Shown here piece after piece: positions 54,420-64,000 of a stretch of 64,000 nucleotides of DNA (the stretch's first letter is position 1; each line of letters opens with the position of its first letter). The stretch is taken from NCBI GenBank assembly GCA_964035545.1, contig OZ037765.1:1023501-1087500 (forward strand). Reading direction: 5' to 3'. Both the position numbers and the translations under genes were made by a program. The notes beneath the pieces are model-generated. The model ran no database searches. It was given only the letters and a program-made list of their open reading frames with translations, and was not told where the DNA came from. This stretch comes from Bugula neritina. Its lineage: Eukaryota; Bryozoa; Gymnolaemata; Cheilostomatida; Bugulidae.

Positions 54420-55429
54420 TCAACCATTCAATTTTACAGTGATAGCACTTTCTAGTAAACCATTAACACATATTATCATAAGTCATATGACCATACTTAG
54501 TAGACAGAGCACGTGTTGTCTGTGCCCTAGTCTTTATCACTTTCATCATCAAGATTCAGGTGTACTGTAATATGATTTGTGTGCACCTGCAATACTGATG
54601 CTATGTGTAGATCACTGTGAAATACCTAGGAAGGTTCATGCAGGTGATTGCTTGCTCAGCTTTGCTACGCAATATTTCATCATCTAATCTTATCTGTATT
54701 TGTCTGATTTATGATGTAATTTCCTGTATCTATGTGCATGCAAACTGTTAATGCAGGGAGACCGTGATCTGATAGTTTCTGGAAATCGACCAATCAGAGA
54801 ATATTAAAATGTGCTACTCAATGGAGACTGCTTATAGTCTTATGACAATAAAAAGTCCATAAATATTATACCCCAGCATCTCATTTGTTAACTATAATAT
54901 AATATAATTTAATATGATATAATATAATATAACTCAATACAGTACAATGTAATACAATATAATATAACAATGATTTAATATAATATTGCTCTTCACTAGT
55001 TTTAAAAGCATTGAAATGCACAGGCCATAAACACCAACAGCTGCATGCTGCTTCTACAATCTACATCTTTGACACCTGACTGATTAGATAGTCTCAACAA
55101 TGAATATCTATAACACATAGTTTTTGACATTAGCCCAAAATCTAAGTTTTCAAGGTATTAGGACTAATAGAGATCAGCCTTCATTTTAAACAATTTATAT
55201 AGCCTGTGTTCATATATCTGGCTATGCAAAAGTTCCTGGTTAGGATAAGATGTGTTGCTCAATGATATTATTCCTCTATTAAACTGTATGTACAAGATAA
55301 AATAACATAGTTTGCTGCTACTGCTTAGGTTTTAAAGTGTCTTCTGCATCACCTGTCTTTGAGATGTTGAGTGGTTACAATGACAAATCACATCCAGAGT
55401 TTCTGTTATATTATAATAGATGTATATCA

Positions 55430-56030
55430 GGATTTAAAAATGTGGCAGCTAAAAGCTATCAAATAATTTACTCAAATCAACACATTATAGCAACTTCTTT
55501 GTTAACTTGAATATATTTTTTGTAACTTGATGTTGTATAAAGCCTCTAAGTGGTATGTTTGAATTTGTCTAGTAATTAAATGTATCAGCATGCACTTAAA
55601 CCAGGCTGTTCAATGGGCTGCCCTAAAGCCGGATATGGCCCCCAGCCTACATTTATGTGGCCCTCGAAGGCATAAAGCTAAAATTAATTTTTCTCGTATA
55701 CATGAATTAGAATGGAAAACCACCTTTTATATGTCTTATTTCTACACAAGACACAAAACATGCAGCTTCAGTAACAATTGAGACGAATTATTGAGTAACG
55801 ATTCATAAATTTTTGGAATAAAGCAATTTGAAAAATACTGATACTATGCCTCCCAACTCAAGCTAAAGTTTACAATGTGCCCATCCACATAATATTCCAT
55901 TTCAGTAGCCATTGGTCTGAAAAGGTTGGACCCCCCTGGCTTAAACAATGACAACTTGAATAAAGGAGGCAACCCATCAGATCAATGAAATCAATAGCAG
56001 CTCATTGATGAAATATATAAATAAACTATT
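55430..56030. repeat. Dispersed repeat, second copy of 28.08-28.39 kb
   Basis: GTGGCAGCTAAAAG, TTTACTCAAATCA and AATAGCAGCTCATTG-type words match 28080-28390 in order and orientation. The match resumes at 58680-59070 against 28410-28930, so about 2.6 kb was inserted here or lost there. A hAT-type element also interrupts this copy. Confidence 0.65.
55602..55938. mobile_element. hAT-type non-autonomous transposon, 337 bp
   Basis: Starts CAGGCTGTTCAA; the right end in reverse complement reads CAGGGGGGTCCAACCTTTTC. Flanked by 8-bp duplications ACTTAAAC and GCTTAAAC (one mismatch). The internal text GGCCCCCAGCCTAC and GTGGCCCTCG is typical of hAT relics. No transposase. Confidence 0.8.
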
Positions 56031-58605
56031 CACAGTTGGTTTAAGGTCATACTTTTCAGTTTCTGGCTCTTTGCCAGGTGCTTTATGTTCTATATGAACA
56101 ATGTTCCACTGATAGCTCGAACAGGTTGAATGTCACAAGAGCAAAAAAAATATGAAAAGATAAAGAAACTTATGTTCTCCAATATACTTTTTTATTTTTT
56201 TCAAAAGCCAATTCATGTTTAAGTTATAGCGTGTTGAAAAATATAGTCCCCCTTCCACATTCTTTTCAATTTATACGCTCCTGACTTGTTATTGTGTCTC
56301 AATATGCCTTGTATTTGAGTGCTCGTTAGTCTCGCTTCACTAACTTTGCCTATACTTCACAAGTGCCAGTGCTGCTGGCTCAAAAGCTAAATGTTATAAA
56401 CTGTCAGCTAAAACCCAATCTTGTATTCCTAGGTTGGTTGGCCTAAATAAAACGATAGTCAAATCATGATTTCATGTTTTAAAAATTTACTCTATTCTAA
56501 CCTGCTGCCTAGCTAGTTCTATTTTTGATGTATAATTACAGAATTTGTGAAACATTTTTTCGGCAACCATCCTAGTTATAAAATGCAGTAATGGTACTTA
56601 TAATATTATATTATTATCATTATAATATATTATATAGTATAATGTGTGTTTTTATTATACTGCATAATATATATTTTATTATTGTTGTTGTGCAAACAAG
56701 TGCAATTAACCTAGTTTTCAAAATTTACCTCTAAATTATCAGAATATCAGTTTAGATATTTTCATGCTTTGTTAGGTAAACCTAAAAAAAGAGGCTGTAT
56801 TCCCAAAGTAAAGGGTGTTGAACTATGAACTATATTAGATTAGCCACATTTGCTACCAAGTGCATCAGTATAATATTATATGAATAGCTCTGATGCTTTG
56901 TCTCCGGTGGCTGGCTGCGATATGATAACTTGGCCAACTTCCAAGAGTTTAAAATTGGCGCAATTATTCAAGAGGTTACATACTGCACAGAGCTAGCAGT
57001 GATAGTAACCTTGCTATTGACAGTACTTATTACAACTGCCAGCATATAAGCTGCATTGTAGAATGCCGTTGGGGTAGGCTAGTAAAACCAAATTCTGCTC
57101 TCTAATATACCTTAGACACAACGCAGCAACACAATTTTTAGTTTCAAATTACATTTGCCACCCTTACATAAGCTGTGGGCTTCATAAAGATTCATATGAT
57201 TAGAGATTTATGCTATAGGCCCTATCTGTGCTAGTGTATGATGAAAATAACACACCATTGTCAAAGTTAACTTCAAGTATGTTGTTTTCCAGAAACTCAG
57301 TAATGTCCATTTATCTCTCGCATACAAATACTTATGTAATACCATACAGTTTAAGTTTTATTTTAGAGCACATCTGCAAACTCTACAATAAGAGCTTGCT
57401 TTACCAGTCTATTTCAGACCTGTTTTTGTAGCTAGTAATACGCAAGCTACTTATTTTTAAACTTTTGGGTTATTTGTTCAAAACCATTAGCCTTGCTAGT
57501 AACCCGGGGCTATTGCAACAGTTCACTGCTAATCAACATGAATTGACAGCCTAATAATTATAACCCATTTGCGCGCGAAATATTTATGTACTCATAGTTA
57601 CTCATATAGTTAGCAATTTATTAACGATGACTGCGTGGTCCAGAGGTTAAAGGCGTCGGCGAGAAGCTGGTTGGTCATGGTTCAATCCTAGTATGCTGCA
57701 ATTTTTTTTGTCAACTTATGCAAATCCTACGCATGTATAATAAATATGGCTATAATTGTAAAGTTTTTTTTAACTTTTGTTCAACAGTAAGACAACATAC
57801 ATGCATAATACTTAGCTACTGAACACTGGGCTAAACTTTAAATTGATCTTATAGAATACAATGTACTTAAAATAATCATATGTGAATTAGAGAAACTGGA
57901 AGTACAACTGCTGCACTATAGACAGACCTTTACTGACAAGACTGCAAAGTGAAGTGATTTAGCTGAAATTAACTCTGCCAAACAAACAAAGAATTATGTT
58001 GTGCTGAGGCATTGTCAATAGATTGTAACATAGTGAGATGATTCAGCTAAGTGCTAATGTAAAACAGGGAACATTATATTGGCAGAAATCCAATAGATTG
58101 CCAATTTGTGCGAGAGGGTACTATATGTTATTGTGATAGCCGCAGAGCGGCAAACGTACTAGGGATGTTATAATTAGTCACAGGAGCGTAGCTAGAACCA
58201 CCATATGAAGAATTTAGAAAATTGCAGTGAAACTTGCATAATGGTGTATGTTTTTACCAAATTGTGAAGAGCATAAACAGAATTTCAAAAAACAAAGAAA
58301 GTATATTAGAGAAAACATATCAAGGAATGTCAAGTTTAACTTTTAGACTTTATAAAATGAATCCCCTGTGCTACAGCAGTGGAACATGGAGGGTGTAAAA
58401 TTTTACTTATTATACAACAACTTTCTCAGAAAATTTTTTATTGAAAAATTAAAAAAGTATATGAAAGAGGAATGCAAAAGCTATCTTTTCATGTAAAATT
58501 TATTAATGTGAGGCAAAAACTGTTCGAGCTATCCCCTGGAAACCGTTTATATATAACATAAAGCAGTGCCTGAATCTGGAAAGTAATGACCTTAAACTAA
58601 CTGTG
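56031..58605. mobile_element. 2.6-kb element with long (~240 bp) diverged terminal inverted repeats
   Basis: Left end CACAGTTGGTTTAAGGTCAT; right end in reverse complement CACAGTTAGTTTAAGGTCAT. Homology continues inward (TGCTTTATGTT, GATAGCTCGAACAG, TATACTTTTTTA). No recognisable transposase inside; it contains a tRNA-derived repeat at 57.63 kb and AT-rich palindromes near 56.6 kb. Target duplication unclear. Confidence 0.65.
57626..57838 (+). repeat. tRNA-derived SINE-like repeat, copy 2
   Basis: The tRNA-like head ACTGCGTGGTCCAGAGGTTA resembles Ser/Leu-type A-box regions. B box GGTTCAATCC is at 57679-57688, followed by T8, a Pol III terminator. The tail ends CTACTGAACACTGGGCTAAA, shared with the minus-strand copy near 34.1 kb. 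Stem pairing is poor, so not a functional tRNA. Confidence 0.6.
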
Positions 58606-59069
58606 TTTTTGAATAATTTTACTTTATTTTTCTGATGAATCTCATGATCTATAATGGTAAAAAGTTGAAATCATAACATGACTACTGTAACACAGCTTGT
58701 ATTATGTGAAGCAATGGTCTGTAGACACAGTAGGGACACTACAACTATGACAAATATCAGCTGGTGACTGTTGAATATTGGGAAAGGCTTGCATATAATG
58801 TATAATGTGACAACATGTACTTGAAGGTAACTTAACAGATCAGGTTGAGGTAGATTAAAGCCAGAAATACTAACTAAAAATGGTATATCTGCCATATTCA
58901 ACAGGAATTTAAGTCATGGCAATGAACTTCCCAATTTTTTGGGGAAATTAACCCCCAGAATTAAATAATAATAGAATTATGACAAACTAAATAGTCTTTT
59001 CAAGACTATATTAACATATTATCTGCAATATTATTAAATACTGGACTTTCTTATGATAAAAACACAAAT

Positions 59070-60267
59070 TTACGCTGTCTGGTAAAAATGGCATGGATAA
59101 AAATTACATAGCAAAAAGGGCACAAGTAATAACGGCACTGGTAAAAAGAGCACAAATGAAAAAGTAGGTAAACATGGCACAGTTTCAATATTAAGGTTTA
59201 GGGTGAGAGTGATTGTTTGGGATGAGGGTTTAGGTTTGAGGTTGTGTGTAGAGTGTCTGTAGAGTGAATAAAAAGTAGAGTAAGATAAAATTTGTTTAAC
59301 TCTGTAACATAATAATATATTACTCCTTCCGGCTGACAATACATCTATATAGTAAATATATTGTTAACTAGAATGTTAGTTGAGCTTCTAGCCAATAAAA
59401 CTTATCATGAACCACAGAGCAACCTGTATTAATTATGTTATTCCAGTTCTTATGAATCACTACACAAAAAAAGTTAAAATGACTGCATGCTTTGAAGCGT
59501 GGATATAAATAACATTTAAGAGGTTTTTTGTCAGCTGTAATTTATATACTATATATGCATAGATATTCACGAGACAGCATAAAATAATATAATATCATAC
59601 ACCATATAATACATTATGTTGTATGCATATTTACATATATCAAACATAAAGATGACAACAGGGTGTCTCAGTTTAGAAGCCTACTTTGTTGATATTAGAA
59701 TTTTTTTAACTTTTCTAAAAAGTTTTGTTTTGTACATGATAATTTACGGGAATATATGTTGTAAACATCTAGCTGCTGTAATGTTACAAACTGGTTAGCA
59801 AATCTATCATTCACTGCTTTGGATTATGCAATGACTCTATGGTTGTGGTTTGTATGAACTTATGCAACTGTTTTTAAATATGGAATGAAAAATTCATTGC
59901 ATAATGTGAAGCTTGGAAATAGTGATTAGAAAATAATTTTAATTTGCTATAAACTGCTGTTGCTGGCCCTGAGGCCACCTATTAGACAGCCCTGAGGCCG
60001 CCTATTGGACAGCCCTGAGGCTAGCTATTGGACAGCCCTGAGGCTGCCTATTGGACAGCCCTGCAACAGTCCATAAAGCATAAACTAACAAAGGAATGTT
60101 CAACCATAGCAAGGACTGTTATAGTTATATTCATAAGGAAGAAGTGAAGTAGTTTACACCCTCACATATTCTCAGTGGTGTGGTGTTGGAAAGTTGTGGG
60201 AATTTTTATTAAGAAAACATTGATTAACTATCCTCACTTTTAAAAGTAAGTAAAAGTCATGAGCCTT
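59070..60267. other. Upstream region of caspase-like gene B
   Basis: AT-rich; GTAAAAA.GGCAC repeats near 59080-59180, a degraded MITE at 59805-59925 and a CCAAT-bearing minisatellite at 59967. No coding exon seen. Confidence 0.5.
59967..60062. repeat. 23-bp minisatellite upstream of caspase-like gene B
   Basis: Four copies of CCCTGAGGCCGCCTATTGGA plus CAG. Three keep TATTGG (CCAAT on the minus strand). It lies 340-430 bp from the ATG and is GC-rich against an AT-rich background, so a promoter effect is possible. Confidence 0.85.
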
Positions 60268-60398
60268 CAATTTATTTTATACTGAAGTCATGAGTTGTAG
60301 TGATTCAAAGCTTTCTACCTGTAATAATAAATAATTAATATATCTGCAGGTGTCACTATCTAACTGAGTGTATCATTCTAAGACTACAAAACTAGAAT
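60268..60398 (+). promoter_or_regulatory. 5' flank of caspase-like B, conserved with paralogue A
   Basis: Counterpart of 31886-32016. From CATGAGTTGTAGTGATT through GTGTCACTATCTAACTGAGT to the start codon, only scattered substitutions separate the two genes. Likely 5' UTR and core promoter. Confidence 0.6.
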
Positions 60399-63125
60399 AT
60401 GGCTGATGAACTAACAGAAGGAGAAGTGAAGAATTTGTTTGGGGAATTCAAACAAATTCTGAGACAAGGTAAAACATTTTCTGCAGTGGCACTAAACGCT
60501 ATGATTGAAAGAACCAGTGGTTTATCAGCAGACCATAACTTTCTGAATAAACTCTGTGATGTTGCTAAGAATATAGATTCTATTCCGGACTATCTTTTCG
60601 CAAAGTATAAAACTGCCGAAAATCAACCGGAAGATGAAAGAGAGGGATGGTCATTACCGGAAATTTATAGTTCAGTTGAAGAGGAACTAAATGGACTGAT
60701 GACTAAGAGCCGTATTGCATCTGATGGAAGGAAACCTGGAAGTAAAAATGACAAAGAGGTATGGAAGCTAATTGTGTGGAGTGCTGAGTTGTGGTTTCTT
60801 TGGAACCTACAAAAATGCAAACACAATTCAGTCAAGCGATTTATAGAAAGCAACGCAGTAGAGTTGTTCCATGAGTTCTTTGATCCTAGAGCTGATAAAG
60901 ATGAGCTTCACTTTGATGTTCTTGCTGAGAAAGATTGTGTCGACATTATGAAGAAACTTCTGTGTCCTGAGCTTGGTGTGACCTCTTCCTTGCAAGAATA
61001 TTTTGATAAAAAAGGTAACGTGATAAGATTCTGTCAAAACTCCATGTCACAAGACATGATAAAGATCGTTAATCCACATTCAAAGAAGTTTTATATAATC
61101 CCTCGTCCTAGAAAGGAAAAAGGATTTGCTAAAATGTATGGTATTGTTGTTTGTGGATTCTGCAAACCAGACCAGGCTCCATTTTACGAAGCTGAGCAAC
61201 AAGCTGCCACAGCAATAGAGGACGCCTTTAAGGAAGTAGACATAGATATCATAGACACTAAGACTCACCCTCAAATCTTTGAGTCGGAAAATTTCTTTAA
61301 AGAGTTGCGTAAATGGATACGAGAAAAGCTAAAAGTTATTGAAAATCTTTGCTCTCTTTTAATTTTGACCGTTATTTGCCATGGAAAACACGGACATTTA
61401 GGACACAAAGTCGAAGGAAAAGAGCTGTATATGGCGATTGGAAAACTGTTTAAATTATTCAATGATAATGGTGGTTTAAAAGGAATACCCAAGGTTAGTA
61501 AAACATTTGCTTGCTAAGCTATTGTGTGTACTTGTGTGCAGGGGAGGGAAATAATATAGCCAGTAGTATGCACATATTACTTATAAGAAATTTGCATTTA
61601 AATCGGGGGGGGGGGGGGGGGGGGGGGATAAACACACACTTATTGTCAAGGTTGTAAGCTGTGAAGGTTCAACTCCCATTAACCTATTTTATGTACTTGT
61701 TGGCAGAACTATAAACACTTGACTAAGTTACAACAAAGAATACTATCACCATATTAATTAGTAGCTATCAATCATTCTGAGATCAACTCTCAGTTTAATC
61801 AAGCTGTTTGTCTACGCAGTCAGTTGTTCTGAGACCAACTCAGCTAGCCAAGCAACATAATTTTGAAAAAAACTGATAGTTTGCCAAGTCAAGCAAAATT
61901 GTTAATTGGCAGAAAAAATTATGTGCATTGTTTAGGCCAATGCACTGTGCCATTCCGTAACATTTAAATTTCGATCTACAGTATTTCAAATGTGCAATGT
62001 TTGCATACTTTCATCATATAGCATTTTATTATAGGCAATGGTTTGTTGGATCTGGAGTAATATGCTCATAATATTATAACTTATTTATCATCAATGTAGA
62101 ACAAAAGCTGCACTATGTTATACATATTACCATTTAGTTCTTACAGTATATAACCAGCTAAAAGCATTTATCAACCTGAAGTCAACCGACACCTTTTATT
62201 GCCTCTTGAAAAATTTTATCAGAATTCTTAAAATCATTTAGATTTTAGATATTAGGTGAAAATAAACAAATGTTATTACATGATTTTGTTAGGTTTCAAC
62301 AAATTGTAAAAAGTTGACCAAACTTTCAAGTTTAATGAAACTGCCTGTCTAAAGTCAAGTCACTAACTTATATAAAAAATTTTCTTTGACATCTCAGCTA
62401 CAAGAAATATCTGTGAAATAGCAACTGCTGGTCTATAGTCATGTCACTAACGTATTCTCACTTATTTTTATGTCCATAAAATATGTACTTCTAACTTTCG
62501 TTTTGACGTAAATTTAATAGTTTTCAAACTTGAGTGATTTTGACTATAGGGTGTTGAGATCATGCAAATGTGAGAATTTATATTAACCTATAACTTTCTA
62601 TTTCAACCAAATAAATAATATCAACAAGAATATATAATATTAATTATTAATTACTGAACTCCCCCCCCCCCCCCCCGTTTCTCTGCATGCAGCATCATAT
62701 TGTATTGCATTTTGGTGATATATTATATAGTCTATATGTGATCAGCTAAAAACTTTTCTTATTAGGTAGTTGTGGTAGAAGCTTGTCAAAAGTGCAAAAA
62801 AGAACTTGGGGATACAGATCTTGAGGGAATGATAAATCGTTATGAGGATGCAATGCTTCTGATCTCTTGCGACAAAGGTCAAAAAACCCCTGTAGATAAA
62901 AAGAACGGCTTTCTAATCAATCTGGCCGAAGAGCTTAAAATAGCAGGTGTTTCACAAACATTAGCAGATATGTTTTTAACAGCTAGTGAAAAATATGTTG
63001 AAAAGCAGAAGAAAAGAGGCTATACAGTTCAACCTGTGATGTTTCCTTCTGAACCCAGCAAAGATATCCTGATCCCAAAGTCCACAAGCAATCCAGATGA
63101 TTCTGATCAGCAAGACTCTCGGTAG
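60399..63125 (+). CDS. Caspase-like protease B, atypical active site
   Basis: Two exons, 60399-61493 (365 codons from ATG) and 62766-63125 (119 codons and TAG), phase 0, 484 residues. The unrecognised helical N-terminal region (1-~240) is shared with gene A. The caspase-like part starts at FAKMYGIVVCGF (~243). CSLLILTVICHG carries candidate catalytic His328; VVVVEACQKC at the start of exon 2 carries candidate nucleophile Cys372; p10-like AMLLISCDKG and NGFLINLA follow, then the closing strand SKDILI. The order matches a caspase p20-p10 fold, but QACRG is EACQK, and neither the p20 RG nor the p10 WR arginine is evident. No CARD or DED is recognised. An inter-subunit linker is almost absent, so two-chain processing is doubtful. 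The intron holds poly-G and poly-C runs. Confidence 0.87.
61603..61628. repeat. Poly-G run in the gene B intron
   Basis: About 25 consecutive G, mirrored by a poly-C run of about 17 at 62660-62676 in the same intron. The rest of the intron (61494-62765) is AT-rich and shares a fragment with 50.75-50.92 kb. Confidence 0.95.
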
Positions 63126-63222
63126 TGACATCTTAAACTGTGTAGTTCACAGCATGCCCTTGCAAAAGACATCAAACTTCTTTTGAAATCAACCATTCAA
63201 TGTTACAGTGATAGCCCTCTAT

Positions 63223-63228
63223 AATAAA
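63223..63228 (+). terminator. Candidate polyadenylation signal of caspase-like gene B
   Basis: AATAAA about 100 bp after the stop; a second one follows near 63297. The position suits a short 3' UTR. Confidence 0.5.
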
Positions 63229-64000
63229 CCATCTACACCTATTATAACATGTAGGCCTACTGTGTTGTAAACTAGTGAAGTTGATCAAACTAATTTTAAT
63301 AAATGAGTTTGCGAGTTGATTGACTAAAATCTGCATAAATAATGGACTTTTTTGTAGCTATAGCAGAATAGTGTCTATGGACCACTACATTTCTGAGATT
63401 TTTTCTTGTGTTAATGATTACTATAGAATTACTTTATCTATTCACTTCAATATGCTATCATTTTATATATTATCTATGCTTATTATCACAGCCATTGTAT
63501 CACATTATGAATTATATAGGTCAAACTTCTAACTAATTCAAAGTTACTAACCCTCCATTGTTAATCTATAATATGAAAGAGCACCCTTCAAATAAAACAA
63601 AAACTATATACCTAAGCTAGAAACAAAATTTAAAAAGCATGTTGTGTATCTTTTTATGTTTTCTTGGAGACTTTCTGACATGTTACTTTTACCTGAATTT
63701 TTCATCAGATTAGATTTTTTCACGACAGCTAATTTTCTCAATTTGATTTATACTTCAGGTATAAAAGTTACTATAGATTTTATAAATACAGTTAGATTTT
63801 ATGGACACCATTGCATGCTTTCCATACTAAAATTTATTCTGATCCAACATAATTTCCTTAAAAAATTATTTTAGATGCCTAAACTTTATCACTTTAACAA
63901 GCCTTGCATTATTTGTCAACAACTTTCCAATTCCGAGCAGATAACTCTGAATAATATACTTGTGTAGAAATTACAAGTGGAAGTTTTAAAAATAAACAAC
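63229..64000. other. 3' flank of gene B with dispersed repeat
   Basis: 63711-64000 repeats 51880-52150 in the same orientation and continues off the window. The remainder is AT-rich with no gene seen. Confidence 0.6.

Larger units (their letters stand above)
52617..54960. other. Transplanted SKT exon 9/intron 9 segment between direct repeats
   Basis: 52794-53266 and 54481-54756 match 23607-23937 and 23939-24213 of the SKT gene, including most of exon 9 with its donor. The block is flanked by direct repeats of about 170 bp (52617-52793 and 54770-54960; shared ATCAGAGAATATTAAAATGT). Between the two SKT-derived parts sit a caspase-like pseudo-exon and a solo LTR. 53020-53262 forms an inverted repeat of intron sequence around a poly-C tract. 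Confidence 0.8.

Noticed and set aside
57626-57700. Functional tRNA gene
   Set aside because: Good B box and T run, but arms and acceptor stem do not pair; better explained as a SINE head.

Overview
The window is AT-rich eukaryotic DNA from an animal. Genes are split by GT-AG introns, spaced kilobases apart and embedded in micro- and minisatellites. The four conserved genes (MFSD14, ARL6IP6, METTL5, and a p140Cap/SKT homologue) are all known in animals. Their divergence from vertebrate proteins, and the lineage-specific caspase-like family, suggest an early-branching or otherwise divergent invertebrate; a sponge is possible but unproven. I could not run any search, so every identity below comes from reading exons by eye.

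Layout. 0.3-3.3 kb: first four coding exons of an MFSD14-type transporter (-), running off the left edge. 5.1-8.3 kb: complete three-exon ARL6IP6 (+). 9.9-12.1 kb: complete four-exon METTL5 (-), the 18S rRNA m6A methyltransferase. 13.6-27.7 kb: fifteen-exon p140Cap/SKT (SRCIN1/KIAA1217) homologue (+), about 1014 residues, with all phases consistent. These form two divergent pairs, MFSD14/ARL6IP6 and METTL5/SKT. Several SKT introns open with tandem arrays that copy the real 5' splice site, and one intron carries an array of RFX X-box sequences.

The right half (28-64 kb) is accessory and repeat-rich. It is bracketed by two paralogous two-exon genes in opposite orientation (29.6-31.9 kb, -; 60.4-63.1 kb, +). 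They encode a caspase-fold protease with a long N-terminal region I do not recognise. Catalytic His and Cys are present, but the usual QACRG is replaced by EACQK and the S1-pocket arginines are not visible. A broken copy of their second exon lies at 53.4 kb, inside a transplanted piece of the SKT gene that also holds a 700-bp solo LTR with a 5-bp target duplication. Also here are a hAT-type element with 8-bp duplications, a long-inverted-repeat element of about 2.6 kb, foldback elements, two tRNA-derived repeats, a decayed non-LTR retrotransposon end, a decayed coiled-coil exon, and two weak candidates for unrecognised spliced genes.

The conserved genes have no obvious joint function. The most interesting system is the caspase-like family: its atypical active site, the patchy near-identity between the two copies that suggests gene conversion, and their shared 5' flank.
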